Source: Ianthella basta | Lineage: Eukaryota; Porifera; Demospongiae; Verongiida; Ianthellidae | NCBI GenBank assembly: GCA_964019415.1 | Contig: OZ025874.1 | Coordinates: 2,315,512-2,379,511, forward strand | Reading direction: 5' to 3' | DNA: 64,000 nucleotides | Shown: positions 11,358 through 20,133 of the stretch, one piece after another | Position numbering within the stretch: the stretch's first letter is position 1 | How the letters are laid out: every line of letters begins with the position of its first letter | Made by a program: the position numbers and the translations under genes | The notes under the pieces: model-generated | What the model was told of the DNA's origin: nothing | Database searches by the model: none | What the model saw: the letters and a program-made list of their open reading frames with translations, nothing else

Positions 11358-11627
11358 ATGTAATACAGGCCCTTGGGGGGAAACTTGATGCAAAGTGGAG
11401 ACAGTTTGGCACTGCTCTTCATTTTGAGGGCTCACTGATGGACACAATTGAGAGTAACAATGGCAAGAGTGTCACTGACTGTATGCTAGACCTGGTCACC
11501 AAGTGGGTGGACAACTACAAAGGAAGTGGTGACTTCCCGCGCACATGGCAGACAGTGGTGGAAGCAGTGAGGAATACAAAGTATATGAAACTGGCAAAGG
11601 AATTGGAGAAGGCACATGTAGTGAGCA
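11358..11627 (+). CDS. Death-domain exon
   Basis: This 270-nt exon has an ATGACAG acceptor and an A|GTAAGT donor, phase 1 at both ends. It encodes about 90 residues with the Death-domain pattern: VIQALGGKLDAKWRQFGTAL (helices 1-2), an ENNxxxS-like IESNNGKSVTDCMLDLVTKW (helices 3-4 with the conserved Trp) and PRTWQTVVEAVRNTKYMKLA (helices 5-6). Death domains act as homotypic adaptors in apoptosis and NF-kB-type signalling. Its gene partners are not visible: downstream lies a GT tract and a LINE. It may be a cassette of the unit-1 AIG1 gene, since it has the same strand, lies between exon 1 and the TM exon, and has the same symmetric phase. It could equally be the remains of another gene. Confidence 0.85.
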
Positions 11628-11669
11628 GTAAGTGAGCGAGCAGTTTTATTTGATATTTCTACCCTCTCT

Positions 11670-11764
11670 GTTGTGTGTGTGTGTGTGTGTGTTCGTGTGT
11701 GTGTCTGATTTGTGTGGTGTGGTGTGTGGTGTGTGTGTGTGTATCTGGTGTGTGTGGTGTGTGT

Positions 11765-11843
<79 letters not shown>

Positions 11844-11851
11844 TCAAGATG
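11670..11851. repeat. GT microsatellite
   Basis: GT dinucleotide tract with interruptions in its first half, becoming pure GT from about 11768. It abuts the 5' edge of the LINE remnant. Confidence 0.95.
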
Positions 11852-13215
11852 TGCCCGGCCATAGTACTAATTCTTGTACGTCTTTTCAATATGGCTTGGT
11901 GCACTGGATCCATCCCAACATCGTGGCAGGTAGCGGTAATCGCACTATTACCAAAGAGCACTAGTGCAAATGATCCAGCTGACCCTTCACTTTTCCGACC
12001 AATAGCCCTGACATTGTGTATAGGCAAACTTTACACATCCATTCTAAAAAAGCGCCTGATGGCTCTAACAGATGTTCATCATAACCAACGGAATATACAT
12101 GTTTGCTGGTTGGATATAGCTAATGCTTATGGCAGCGTACACCATAACCTGATATTACATGCTTTGCATCATTATCATCTCCCTGCGCATTTCATCCGCA
12201 TTGTGAGCAGTCTTTATTCCAATCTTTGCGCGTTAGTATCCACACACCAAAGGATATCGAATCCTATTCATCTTCAGATTGGAGTTTATCAAGGTGACCC
12301 CCTATCTGCTGCCATTTTCAACGTTGTAATAAATCTACTGTTGGATACCATTCAATCCCAATGTCATCACATACGGTATTGTTTCAGCAGCTCCTCAGTG
12401 GTCATTCCAACTTTACAGTAGGCTGATGACACTTGCCTTGTCTCCAATAGTAAAGAAAACTGTCAGACCATGTTAGATGTTACACAACGTTGGTTATATA
12501 GTGGGCTTTAATGAAGGCAAAGGTGAACAAATGTGTAGCAGTGGCAATCACAGGTCAAACAGGCAGGGTATATGACCCAAAGCTGACAATGGCTGGGGAA
12601 CCCTTACCTTTTCTAGCAAACAAAGCTGTCAAATTTCTTGGTCTTCTCATTACTACACGATTTGACAGTGAAGAGATTAAATCTAGCTTAATCTAAGCTA
12701 GAAAGCTACCTCACTCGGGTTCATGAAGCACCTCTTACCAGGCAACAGAAGTTACGCATCTACAAAGAAGCTCTGATCCCTCGTCTTAACTGGCTACTAA
12801 CCATAGCTGATCTTCCTCTAACATGGGTTGAACGCACTTTAGAGCCACTAGCCAGGAAGTACCTAAAGATATGGAGTGGGCTTCCAAGATGTGCAGACCC
12901 ATCTCGGCTATATCTTCCAAGATCATTAGGAGGCCTGGAGATGCCATCTTTGCCAACAGTTTTTAAGAAGCTGCAAGTTACTCGATACACTGGATTACTG
13001 ACATCCCAAGATGCATGCTGCAGATTTCTAGCCCAAAGACAGAGTGATCATGACAAAGGAATAGCAAAGAAATTCTTAGCTGCAGTAGAAGCAAACCAGA
13101 TTGTATCCCAACACCCTGAACTATCCAGGAAGCAAATTTCCAAGCATGCAGCAACTGCAGTAACTGAGGCAGACACTCAAGCTCACTTGCACCATGCACG
13201 AAGCCTACAGAGACC
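11852..13215 (+). mobile_element. RLE-type LINE (R2-like clade), reverse transcriptase portion, broken
   Basis: Frames on the plus strand contain RT motifs: FRPIALTLCIGKLYTSIL (RT-2), WLDIANAYGSVHH (RT-3), GVYQGDPLSAAIFN (RT-4), then ADDT in another frame, followed by the thumb-like VNKCVAVAITG and FLGLLITTRFD. Frame changes near the catalytic ADDT box and at 12690 show that it is defunct. The 5' end abuts the GT tract and no N-terminal zinc fingers are seen, so it is 5'-truncated. It continues at 16023 after an insertion. Confidence 0.8.
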
Positions 13216-13338
13216 CCCCTTTCACATGCGCAACTAAACCGGGTAAGCGAAACTGGTTTCAACCCGGTTTTGACTCGCTTCGCGTTCACGTGAGCATTAT
13301 TCGTTCACAAAGAAAGTGACATAATTCATGCAAAGAAA

Positions 13339-13851
13339 ATGGCGGTGGAGGACGAGACAGTGATTCTTCTTTTATGTTTCGCACTAGTTTGGGTTTGGAG
13401 GAGACAGAAACAGCGACGCAGTGCAGCGAGAGCTAGGGTCATGGCTGCAAGAAGACGAAGGGAGGCCCTTCGTCACCGTCAAGAGGACGAGCCCGCCCTG
13501 ATCACGATGGTACTGGCGCGAAGACATCTTCTACTCGCTGTACGGCAGAGACGGACAATATGGGTGAGACACAGGAGTCACGCGTTTCTCAACAACGTTG
13601 TGGCAAGCTGGAATGATGAAGAATGGAAGAGAAACTTCAGAATCAGCAGGCCTACGTTTCATTTTCTTTGCATCCAACTCCATCCCCAGCTCCAGCGCAG
13701 ACATGTTGTGAGAATGCCCTTATCTGTTGAAGAGAGGATTGCCATTACTTTATGGAGACTAGGCACTAACATTGAGTATAGATCAATTGCCCATCTTTTT
13801 GGTGTAGGTCTGTCAACTGTGTGTGTTACTGTCCACGAAGTTAGGGTTTAG
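13339..13851 (+). pseudogene. PIF/Harbinger transposase, N-terminal part
   Basis: The 170-codon frame starts at MAVEDETV. It has an Arg-rich segment, then FRISRPTFHFLCIQLHPQL and MPLSVEERIAITLWRLGTN followed by IAHLFGVGLSTVCVTVHEV, which is the helix-turn-helix region typical of HARBI1/ALP1-like transposases. The frame ends where the DDE catalytic core should begin. The core is missing before the C-terminal remnant at 13884. DNA transposases of this family act with a Myb-like partner. Confidence 0.85.
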
Positions 13852-13883
13852 GGAAGTTAGTTGTAAAATGCGCATTTGGCCAT

Positions 13884-14129
13884 TTGAAAGGACACTGGAG
13901 GTCGCTCATGAAGAGGAATGATACTGACATCAGCTTCATGCCGACACCGGTTTCTGCATGCTGTATTCTTCACAATCTGTGTGAAGTACATGGTGATGAT
14001 TTTGATGATGACTGGCTGTGTGAGGAAGAAGCAACAAGTTCAGCAGATGCTACCAATGCTACCAATGCTACAGGTGTTTCAGCTACTGCAGAGGCAATTA
14101 GAAGAGCACTCTGTGGTTTCTTCTCTTGA
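13884..14129 (+). pseudogene. PIF/Harbinger transposase, C-terminal remnant
   Basis: KGHWRSLMKRNDTDISFMP followed by SACCILHNLCEVHGDDF matches the conserved C-terminal 'LKGRWRxL...ACCILHNLC' block of HARBI1-like proteins. The stretch lies about 30 bp after the N-terminal piece, so the whole DDE domain, roughly 150 residues, has been deleted. The Ser/Thr/Ala-rich tail ends at 14129. Confidence 0.8.
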
Positions 14130-14569
14130 ACATGCCAATAACCCCATATCGGTGCAACTTTACTTTATTATCATAAAATTGTGTTGCAGGAGTGAAACAG
14201 TGTGCTTGGCATGGATGGTTGTTCTAGACTGGTCATCATCATTCAATTGACTATTACAAGCATTCACCCACCATGTATCCCTTGCTAATGTAACCTGACT
14301 GTGCATGAACATAGCTAATAGATCAGATTGATGCATGCCCACATTCACTCTGATGTTTCGTCATCTTCAGCGTCCTCATTGCAGGAAAAACTATACATGG
14401 TTCCATGGGAATGTAGGAGTGGTGTTGGCCTTGGCATTGGTGGTGGTTGTAGAGGAACCGGAAGGCTGCAAGGCCCCCGCCTTCGGCAGGCCCTGTATAT
14501 AGGAGGGTAAACTGTAAAGTGGTTGAGTGCTTCCTGTAGGGGGGTCTAGTGCGTCCTGTAGAGGGGTCC

Positions 14570-15000
14570 TTACGTTTATCGCAGATCCAAGATGGCCGAC
14601 GGTCGGTTCATCCTGAGTTTTAGCCGCGCGCTCCTCGGCACCAGCTTATTTTAGCACGTCTACCACCTTATATTGATGTAAGGTACAGCGTACGACGGCT
14701 GGGAACGTTGGGGCGCTTTTCGTCGACGTTCGCGAGAGGAGTTCGCGAACAACGGTTGGGGTTCTTCTTTTGTATTGGCAGCATAGGAGCGTGCGCAGAA
14801 AACCATATATTTTCTCCGTAAATCCAATATGGCGGACGTTCGTTTGGAGGTTTTTCACCGCGCACTCCTCGGCAGGGGCTTCTTCGCGCACGTCGCCCCC
14901 CTTAGATCGAGACCGGGTGTGGCGTCCGTAATCTGGGAAAGTTTGGTGTCCATGCGCCGTTGCTCGCGGGAGGAGTTCGCGAACAACCGTTCTGCTCAAC
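14570..15000 (+). repeat. Dispersed repeat family, two tandem monomers
   Basis: Two adjacent monomers start with ATCCAAGATGGCCGACGG at 14584 and ATCCAATATGGCGGACG at 14821. Each carries a CGCGCTCCTCGGCA-type segment and a GAGGAGTTCGCGAACAAC segment. The same family occurs reversed at 8695-9000 and in degenerate form near 4640. It overlaps the 3' half of the minus-strand Myb-like frame, replacing that gene's natural end. Confidence 0.75.
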
Positions 15001-15730
15001 TCCTTCTTTATAGGCTGGGGCTGTGGTGGCCTTACCATGGACACGAGTTGTCCCAGCAAAGTCATGAACTGCTCATCTCTCTCTGACTCCCTCTTGGCTT
15101 TCTCTTCCTCCAACTTCATTCTTTGTCTTTCTAGTTCATTTGCCTTCTCCCTCTGCTCCACCTGCTGCTTCATTACCTTCTCCAACAATTCACTAGTTAC
15201 CTTATCAGCCTTATCCATTTTTGTTACTTTCTTTCTCTTCTTTTTTGGTGGTGCCTGAGGTGCTGGTGTGGTGGTCCTGTCAGTAGGTGTCACACTCCTG
15301 CTGTTGCTCAGTGTGGGGGTCCTGCAGTCTGCCACAGTGGGGGTCGTGCTCCTGCTGTTACTTGGTGTAGGGGTCCTGCTGTCTGCAACAGTGGGTGTCG
15401 TGCTCCCTGTTGGAGTAGTTTCTTGGACCATACTGCCAGACTCGTGCTCTACATCGCTCTCTTTCTCCTCTTCACCCTCGGCCCTGCTACTAGACGAGTT
15501 GCTGGGTACTTGGCTTGTTCCTGGGTTGGCACTGTCAATAATGTTCCATGGATTGGTTACTGCCCTGTTCCTTAAAATGGCATGGATTACTCCAAACCAC
15601 GGAAAGTCAGACACTCTGACTTCCTCATCGCTTTCCATGCCGACACCACTCCTCCGCAGCCCGTCCACAACTTCCTTATACTTTTTTTCAGTGCTTTGAC
15701 CTTGTCCCTGCACTTTTTGTAAGACCCCTT
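14950..15730 (-). pseudogene. Harbinger Myb/SANT-like partner, C-terminal half
   Basis: The minus-strand frame contains KKYKEVVDGLRRSGVGM, DFPWFGVIHAILRNR, Ser/Thr/Pro-rich repeats, a basic PPKKKRKKVTK patch (a likely nuclear signal) and a Glu/Arg-rich coiled coil. This is the second half of the Myb/SANT-like protein that accompanies PIF/Harbinger transposases. The preceding CRDKVKAL segment is present in a neighbouring frame, so a one-base slip in the A run near 15700 has shifted it. The frame runs on into the dispersed repeat at its end. Confidence 0.7.
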
Positions 15731-15880
15731 TTACATGGACCATTTCAAAGCGGGTCGAACCTGGGTTCGACCCACTTTGCACCTTTCACATGCGCTGCAA
15801 ACCGGGTTGAAACCAGTTTAAATAACTGAGTTCGACCCACTTGCAAAGTAGGTTTTGACCCGGTTGTAAAGCGAGGTAAG

Positions 15881-16021
15881 ATGGCGGAATGCGGACGCAC
15901 GTGGTTGGACGAAGAGATCGATCTGCTGCTGCAAGAGTGGAGTGAGGGTACCATTCAAGTGCAGCTCTGCGGTGCCGTTTGCAACACAGTTCCCTTCCGA
16001 AAGATTGCAGAGGAGCTGAGG
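15881..16021 (+). pseudogene. Harbinger Myb/SANT-like partner, N-terminal half
   Basis: MAECGRTWLDEEIDLLLQEW and RNTVPFRKIAEELR-like sequence (here CNTVPFRKIAEELR) form the first part of a Myb/SANT-like DNA-binding domain. It lies head-to-head with the other half on the minus strand and is cut off at the junction with the LINE at about 16022. The C-terminal continuation is absent on this strand. Confidence 0.7.
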
Positions 16022-16022
16022 C

Positions 16023-16760
16023 AGGATACGATCGCACTTAGTATGAGAGAGAACAAAGCAGATGATCAGTGGACAGTAGCTACAACCAAGCTACTTGAGA
16101 ACATTTTTGCTTATGGCATGAAAGCCATTACTGACACTCTCCCACGCAATAGCAACCTTTGTCTTTGGAAGAAGATCCAAAGTGACCACTGCCTGATATG
16201 TTCCAGTGACAGCATCCAACATCATCAGACGCAATTACATGTACTGAACAACTGTCCCACTGCACTCAAGCAAGGCCGATACAATGTCAGACACAACAAG
16301 GTCTTGTTGACCCTTTTTCATCATTTGCAGGCCAATGTACTATCCTTGTTTTGTGTTACGGCAGACCTAGATGGTACAGACTATCGTATCCCCCAATACC
16401 TACTGATCGACCTAAGACCAAACATCATAGTCTGGAATGATCATCAGATACATATTTTTGAGCTCACTGTTTGCTGGGAAGGAAATTTCCAGGATATTGC
16501 AATCAGGAAGGAGGCAAAATATCTACACCTTCTAGAAGTAGTGAGGTAGAAAGGTGTTGCAGGAAGCCTGCATACCATACAGGTTGGCAGCAGAGGCTTC
16601 CTAGACGTTCGAAGCCTAGACTATCTCTTTAACCTAACAAACACCAACAGAATCACAAGACATCAAGTGCAAGAACAACTCATACAAGCATCGCTACGTG
16701 GCTCATACACTATCTGGGCACTGAGAAACACAGCAAGTTTTTCATCTTACAGCAGTTAAA
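16023..16760 (+). mobile_element. RLE-type LINE, zinc-knuckle and restriction-like endonuclease portion
   Basis: This continues the LINE interrupted at 13215. It has a CCHC-like knuckle (CLICSSDSIQHHQTQLHVLN then C) followed by NVRHNKVL, then LRPNIIVWNDHQIHIFELTV. The latter corresponds to the 'RPD...ELT' catalytic strand of R2-type restriction-like endonucleases, with N in place of the expected D. A stop at 16547 breaks the end (EVVR then KGVAGSLHTIQVG). The C-terminal block with an ALRN end follows to about 16760. Confidence 0.8.
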
Positions 16761-17535
16761 CCCATAACATATTGTTCACTGTAACACATTTTTCAAGCAG
16801 TATCATAGTGTACATGTAGTGTCATTACTAGTCTCTGTAAGTTATAGCTATCATACACCTTTGTTGTTGAGGTCAGGACTAACTGATGTGCCAAGTGTTC
16901 CACAGCATGCTGCGCATCACCTGTTTTAAACTCAACACCATTTCTTTTGCTCTGTACTGTTGTTGAGTAAATGAAATGTGAATTAAAAAAAGAAAGTGTG
17001 TGTGTTTCCTACAATAGTGCAAAGCTGCTGTAGTCACACACTGCAATGATGCAATGAGCAATGATAATCCAGAACCACTTTCCATTGATGTGAATTAAAT
17101 GATTAACTTTGTTGTGCACTGATTCATGGCAGTATTCCTTTTGTGTGTAAGAAGCAGACTTTCAACCACCTTCACTACAGGGGAAATGTCCTCGGAGTGA
17201 TCTGCGGTATAAGAAGTCATTGTAGTTGACACTTCCACTGCAGTTCCTGGAGCACCTTCTCTAGGCACAGCATACTAGGTAGCCGTGTGTGTCACAGTAT
17301 GTATCAATTATCTTCTGTGACTGTCTAGTCCAATTGATCAAAGGCAACTCAATTCATGAAACAGTATGACGGCTTCAGCCCTATACTTGTAATTTTCTTT
17401 TGCAACAGTACAAAATGCACAAAAACATGTTATTATTTATGAAGTGGTCTATAGTGAGTGATCTTTTAATAAACATTTAGGTGATGTGGTGTAAGGTGTG
17501 ATTCAACATCACCCTTCTCATAAATGCTCTAGGTG
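16761..17535. other. Non-coding stretch between LINE and unit-1 gene remnant
   Basis: Probably LINE 3' untranslated sequence followed by host intron. No supported frame. An A-rich AATTAAAAAAAG run near 16981 is too short to call a poly(A) tail with confidence. Confidence 0.35.
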
Positions 17536-17812
17536 GTGGCCAACAATTGCAGAAACAAATCCAAGGTTCTGATGCACACAAAAGACGGTCACCTTCACCT
17601 GAAGCTAACTCGCCATCATTAATTATCTTCAAGTTCAGCCTCAAAGTTATTAACCCTTAAACTTGTAATTTATATTGCTGTTCCTGTGCTGGTCATTCCA
17701 TGTGCTGCTGTGGTAGTCAAGAGACTACAGTCTATACTACTATAGTCAATGGGCTACCCATCTGTCTTCCCCCATGGCCTTTCACTAACATCTGGCAGCA
17801 TCAGATGTGCAC
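17536..17812 (+). pseudogene. Remnant of the CARD-TM exon (linker and TM part), unit 1
   Basis: Collinear with 36130-36390 and 49820-50050. It shows the linker motif RRSPSPEANSPS and the CIPCAAVVV-like segment, but stops interrupt the frame and the first (CARD) half of the exon is missing. Homology breaks at 17812, where a hairpin element starts. A second, better preserved copy of the same exon half lies at 18294-18564, so this exon region is itself duplicated in unit 1. Confidence 0.7.
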
Positions 17813-17813
17813 A

Positions 17814-17913
17814 CGCATAGCTAGCTAGGAGGCAGAGAGCAAGCGGCCGCGAAGTAAATTACTTCAGTTGCTTTTCACTCTCTGCCTCCTAGCATAAGGA
17901 AGACAGCTATGCG
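17814..17913. mobile_element. Hairpin/foldback element
   Basis: CGCATAG, GCTAGGAGGCAGAGAG and their reverse complements CTCTCTGCCTCCTAGC and CTATGCG form the two arms around a GC-rich NotI-like core (GCGGCCGC). It interrupts the exon remnant. Confidence 0.65.
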
Positions 17914-18293
17914 TTCATTCTATTCAGCTCTAGCCTATATTACCCTGCTCTCAAAGCATGCCAAGTTAAAATCTCTGGCTCCTCTTAGCTATAGCTATAA
18001 TATTACGAAGAAGGGGCGGCCGAAGTACCGGATGCTAGCTGTGATCATTGTTATGTTACTGTGACTAGACTATAACTACAACAACGCTGCATAATTACAA
18101 TACTGTCGCCTACAGCTTTTGTCTTACACTAGGCCGATGACGTCATCTCATGTGACCCTCGGGAAAATGGTCTATGTATTGATGATCAATAGAAGAACCT
18201 ATTATTAAGGAAGTTCCCTATCCTTAAGATACTATAAGTAGGTTATAGGTACTATACCGTAAGCTATAAAGTTAAGCTTGTATAACTTTTACT

Positions 18294-18564
18294 TTGAACT
18301 CTGTTACTCCAGTTAATGGCAACAGAAGAGCATCTTTGATCTCAGATTCCCCACCCCTATCAACTCAACAATGTGCACGTGTTCTGCTTTATTTTGCTGT
18401 GATCATTCCATGTGCTGCTGTGGTAATCATGGGATGCGGACTACCCATATGTCTTCCCCCGTGGCCTTTCACTAACATCTGGCAGTATCAGGTGTGCTGG
18501 GAAGGCATGTCATGGACCTGGGTTACTGGTATGGAAGAAAGTCAACTCTCCACTGCCACTCCAG
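18294..18564 (+). CDS. TM/Trp-rich exon part of the AIG1 gene, unit 1
   Basis: The frame is open and ends at ACTCCAG|GTACGT (phase 1), as in unit 2. It encodes a hydrophobic helix VLLYFAVIIPCAAVVI and a conserved Trp/Pro/Cys segment LPICLPPWPF, QVCWEGMSWTW and STATPG. In unit 3 this part follows a CARD-like domain in the same exon. Here the upstream half is missing, so the true 5' border is unknown. The next phase-compatible exon is the cassette at 19468. Confidence 0.6.
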
Positions 18565-18869
18565 GTACGTGCATGTTTGCAGCCAGTACCAGTGTAGATT
18601 GATAGGCATACATGTATAGACTATATGTATGCGATCACTTAAACACATAATGTTGTCAAGAGTATGTATCATAATGAAAGACGTATTGGTGGATTTACCA
18701 TCCAATTACACCAGTGTTTGTGTCACAGTTGCCCGGTTGTAGCTATATGCATGTTTGTAGCTATATGCATGTTTCCCATAATGACACATCATACATAGCG
18801 CAAAACGCCCGTCTTCTCAAATTCATCACATTTACTTGTAGAAGTATCTTTAGAGTTATAGCTGTATAC

Positions 18870-19390
18870 AGTGGGAAATAGTGGAGCTAGGCTTTTGGCA
18901 AGTTAAAATTTGGCAGATTCCACATCCTAAACACCGATGATGTCATTGAGTATGGCAATGATGGAGAACCGTTTGCTCTGGTTTCATCTCATTTTAGCAG
19001 TGTACCTTCATATCTTAGTTCTCTCTTTAGGTGTCACTCTCTCATTGGTGGTATACTGGTGTATGTGCTGTGAGTCGCACTGTGCTTCTTTCAGGCCTTA
19101 ACTTGCGTCCTCATCCAGCACAAGAGCTCGCCCTCTCAACGCACATGTTCGTTCATTGGTTCTGTCTCCTTCTTGAGAAAAGACCACACTAGAGCACAGC
19201 TACTTTACTTGTGGATACTGAAGTCCATATCAGTTGCAAACATTACATACACATTGACTGCCTTGTAAATGAGCCGCCTACACATCATACTTCAGTACAT
19301 GGGTGGTAATATTGGTAAGGAATTAAGTTTGGCAATTTTCAGAAATCCACCAAACAGCCAAAGTTAAAACCCTGCCAATAGTTCCCACTA
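18870..19390. repeat. Old TIR element in intron, unit 1
   Basis: It begins GTGGGAAATA and ends with the near reverse complement (CAATAGTTCCCAC), with GGCAGA/TGCC-rich subterminal sequence. Collinear copies occupy the same intron in unit 2 (36751-37307) and unit 3 (50376-52003), so it inserted before the duplication. Confidence 0.65.
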
Positions 19391-19467
19391 TATTCGGTTG
19401 ATAATTAATTTGTAAAATATGGCTATACACATAATTGTTTCATATTTTGCTTGTGTTGAATTAATAG

Positions 19468-19551
19468 ATGAATTATTGATTACAAGTTCTGTGGCTATCA
19501 CTACCGATCTACTTCAGCCAACGTTGACTAGCACTGGAGTGGAAACTGAAG
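19468..19551 (+). CDS. Ser/Thr-rich cassette exon 1, unit 1
   Basis: An 84-nt exon, acceptor TTAATAG, donor GAAG|GTTTGT, phase 1-1. It encodes DELLITSSVAITTD followed by STGVETEG, a Ser/Thr-rich segment ending in the shared (D/E)TEG signature. It is collinear with 52252-52335 in unit 3. Confidence 0.75.
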
Positions 19552-20080
19552 GTTTGTCTTGCATATTCACCAAATTGTTGTGGTTAGGTGATGTAATGGG
19601 TAAGAAGTCTTTGCTTAGGAATAATTGTTTTACATGTGAGAGAAGCTTTAGTGCTGAAATTACTAATTCTTGGTATCTGGATTTCACTGCGAAACTGGTT
19701 TGCTTGAATCACTTTCCAAACTCAGCCTCAAAGTTTGCTTTTGATGTCCAAAATTATCAGCAAAGTAATTTCTTTACTATCCAAGTGACCGCCAAGGTGT
19801 CAATTATACAAGAGCCAAACCATTTTAACTGAACTGGGCTGGTTGTGCTGTATTGGTTGCATGGACCAAACTGATTTAAGTAAACAAACGAATATACAAG
19901 TGTGAATGTTAACCCTAACTGGTTTTGGGCCACTTCAAATCGGGGTCACTTCAAATCTGGGGTACACTAGTACTGTAAAGGCAGAGCAAGCCATACAAGC
20001 AAAACAAAGTGAATTCGAACACTCCACGCATCACTCGCCGCACTGCCACCCTACCTTAATATTGTGCAAGAATTAACCAT

Positions 20081-20082
<2 letters not shown>
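19552..20082. other. Intron sequence, unit 1
   Basis: Collinear with 52336-52720 of unit 3, then (19960-20082) with 52960-53060. It ends at the LINE poly(A)-tail junction. Frames here are not supported. Confidence 0.5.

Positions 20083-20133
<51 letters not shown>

Larger units (their letters stand above)
13216..16022. mobile_element. PIF/Harbinger-type DNA transposon debris inserted in the LINE
   Basis: The segment interrupts the LINE open frame between a residue run ending HHARSLQ and one resuming DTIALSMREN. It begins GACCCCCCTTTCACATGCGC. A related CCTTTCACATGCGCTGC sequence recurs at 15781, suggesting ends of two related elements. It contains HARBI1-like transposase pieces, a Myb/SANT-like partner split on two strands, and two monomers of a dispersed repeat. 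No clean 3-bp target duplication is visible, so deletions or an inversion followed insertion. Confidence 0.75.

Noticed and set aside
11659-12027. Minus-strand Thr/His-rich frame over the GT tract
   Set aside because: Shadow of the microsatellite and of the plus-strand LINE reverse transcriptase.
14646-14950. Continuation of the Myb-like frame into the dispersed repeat
   Set aside because: The same sequence at 8695-9000 is non-coding, so the extension is read-through and not part of the protein.
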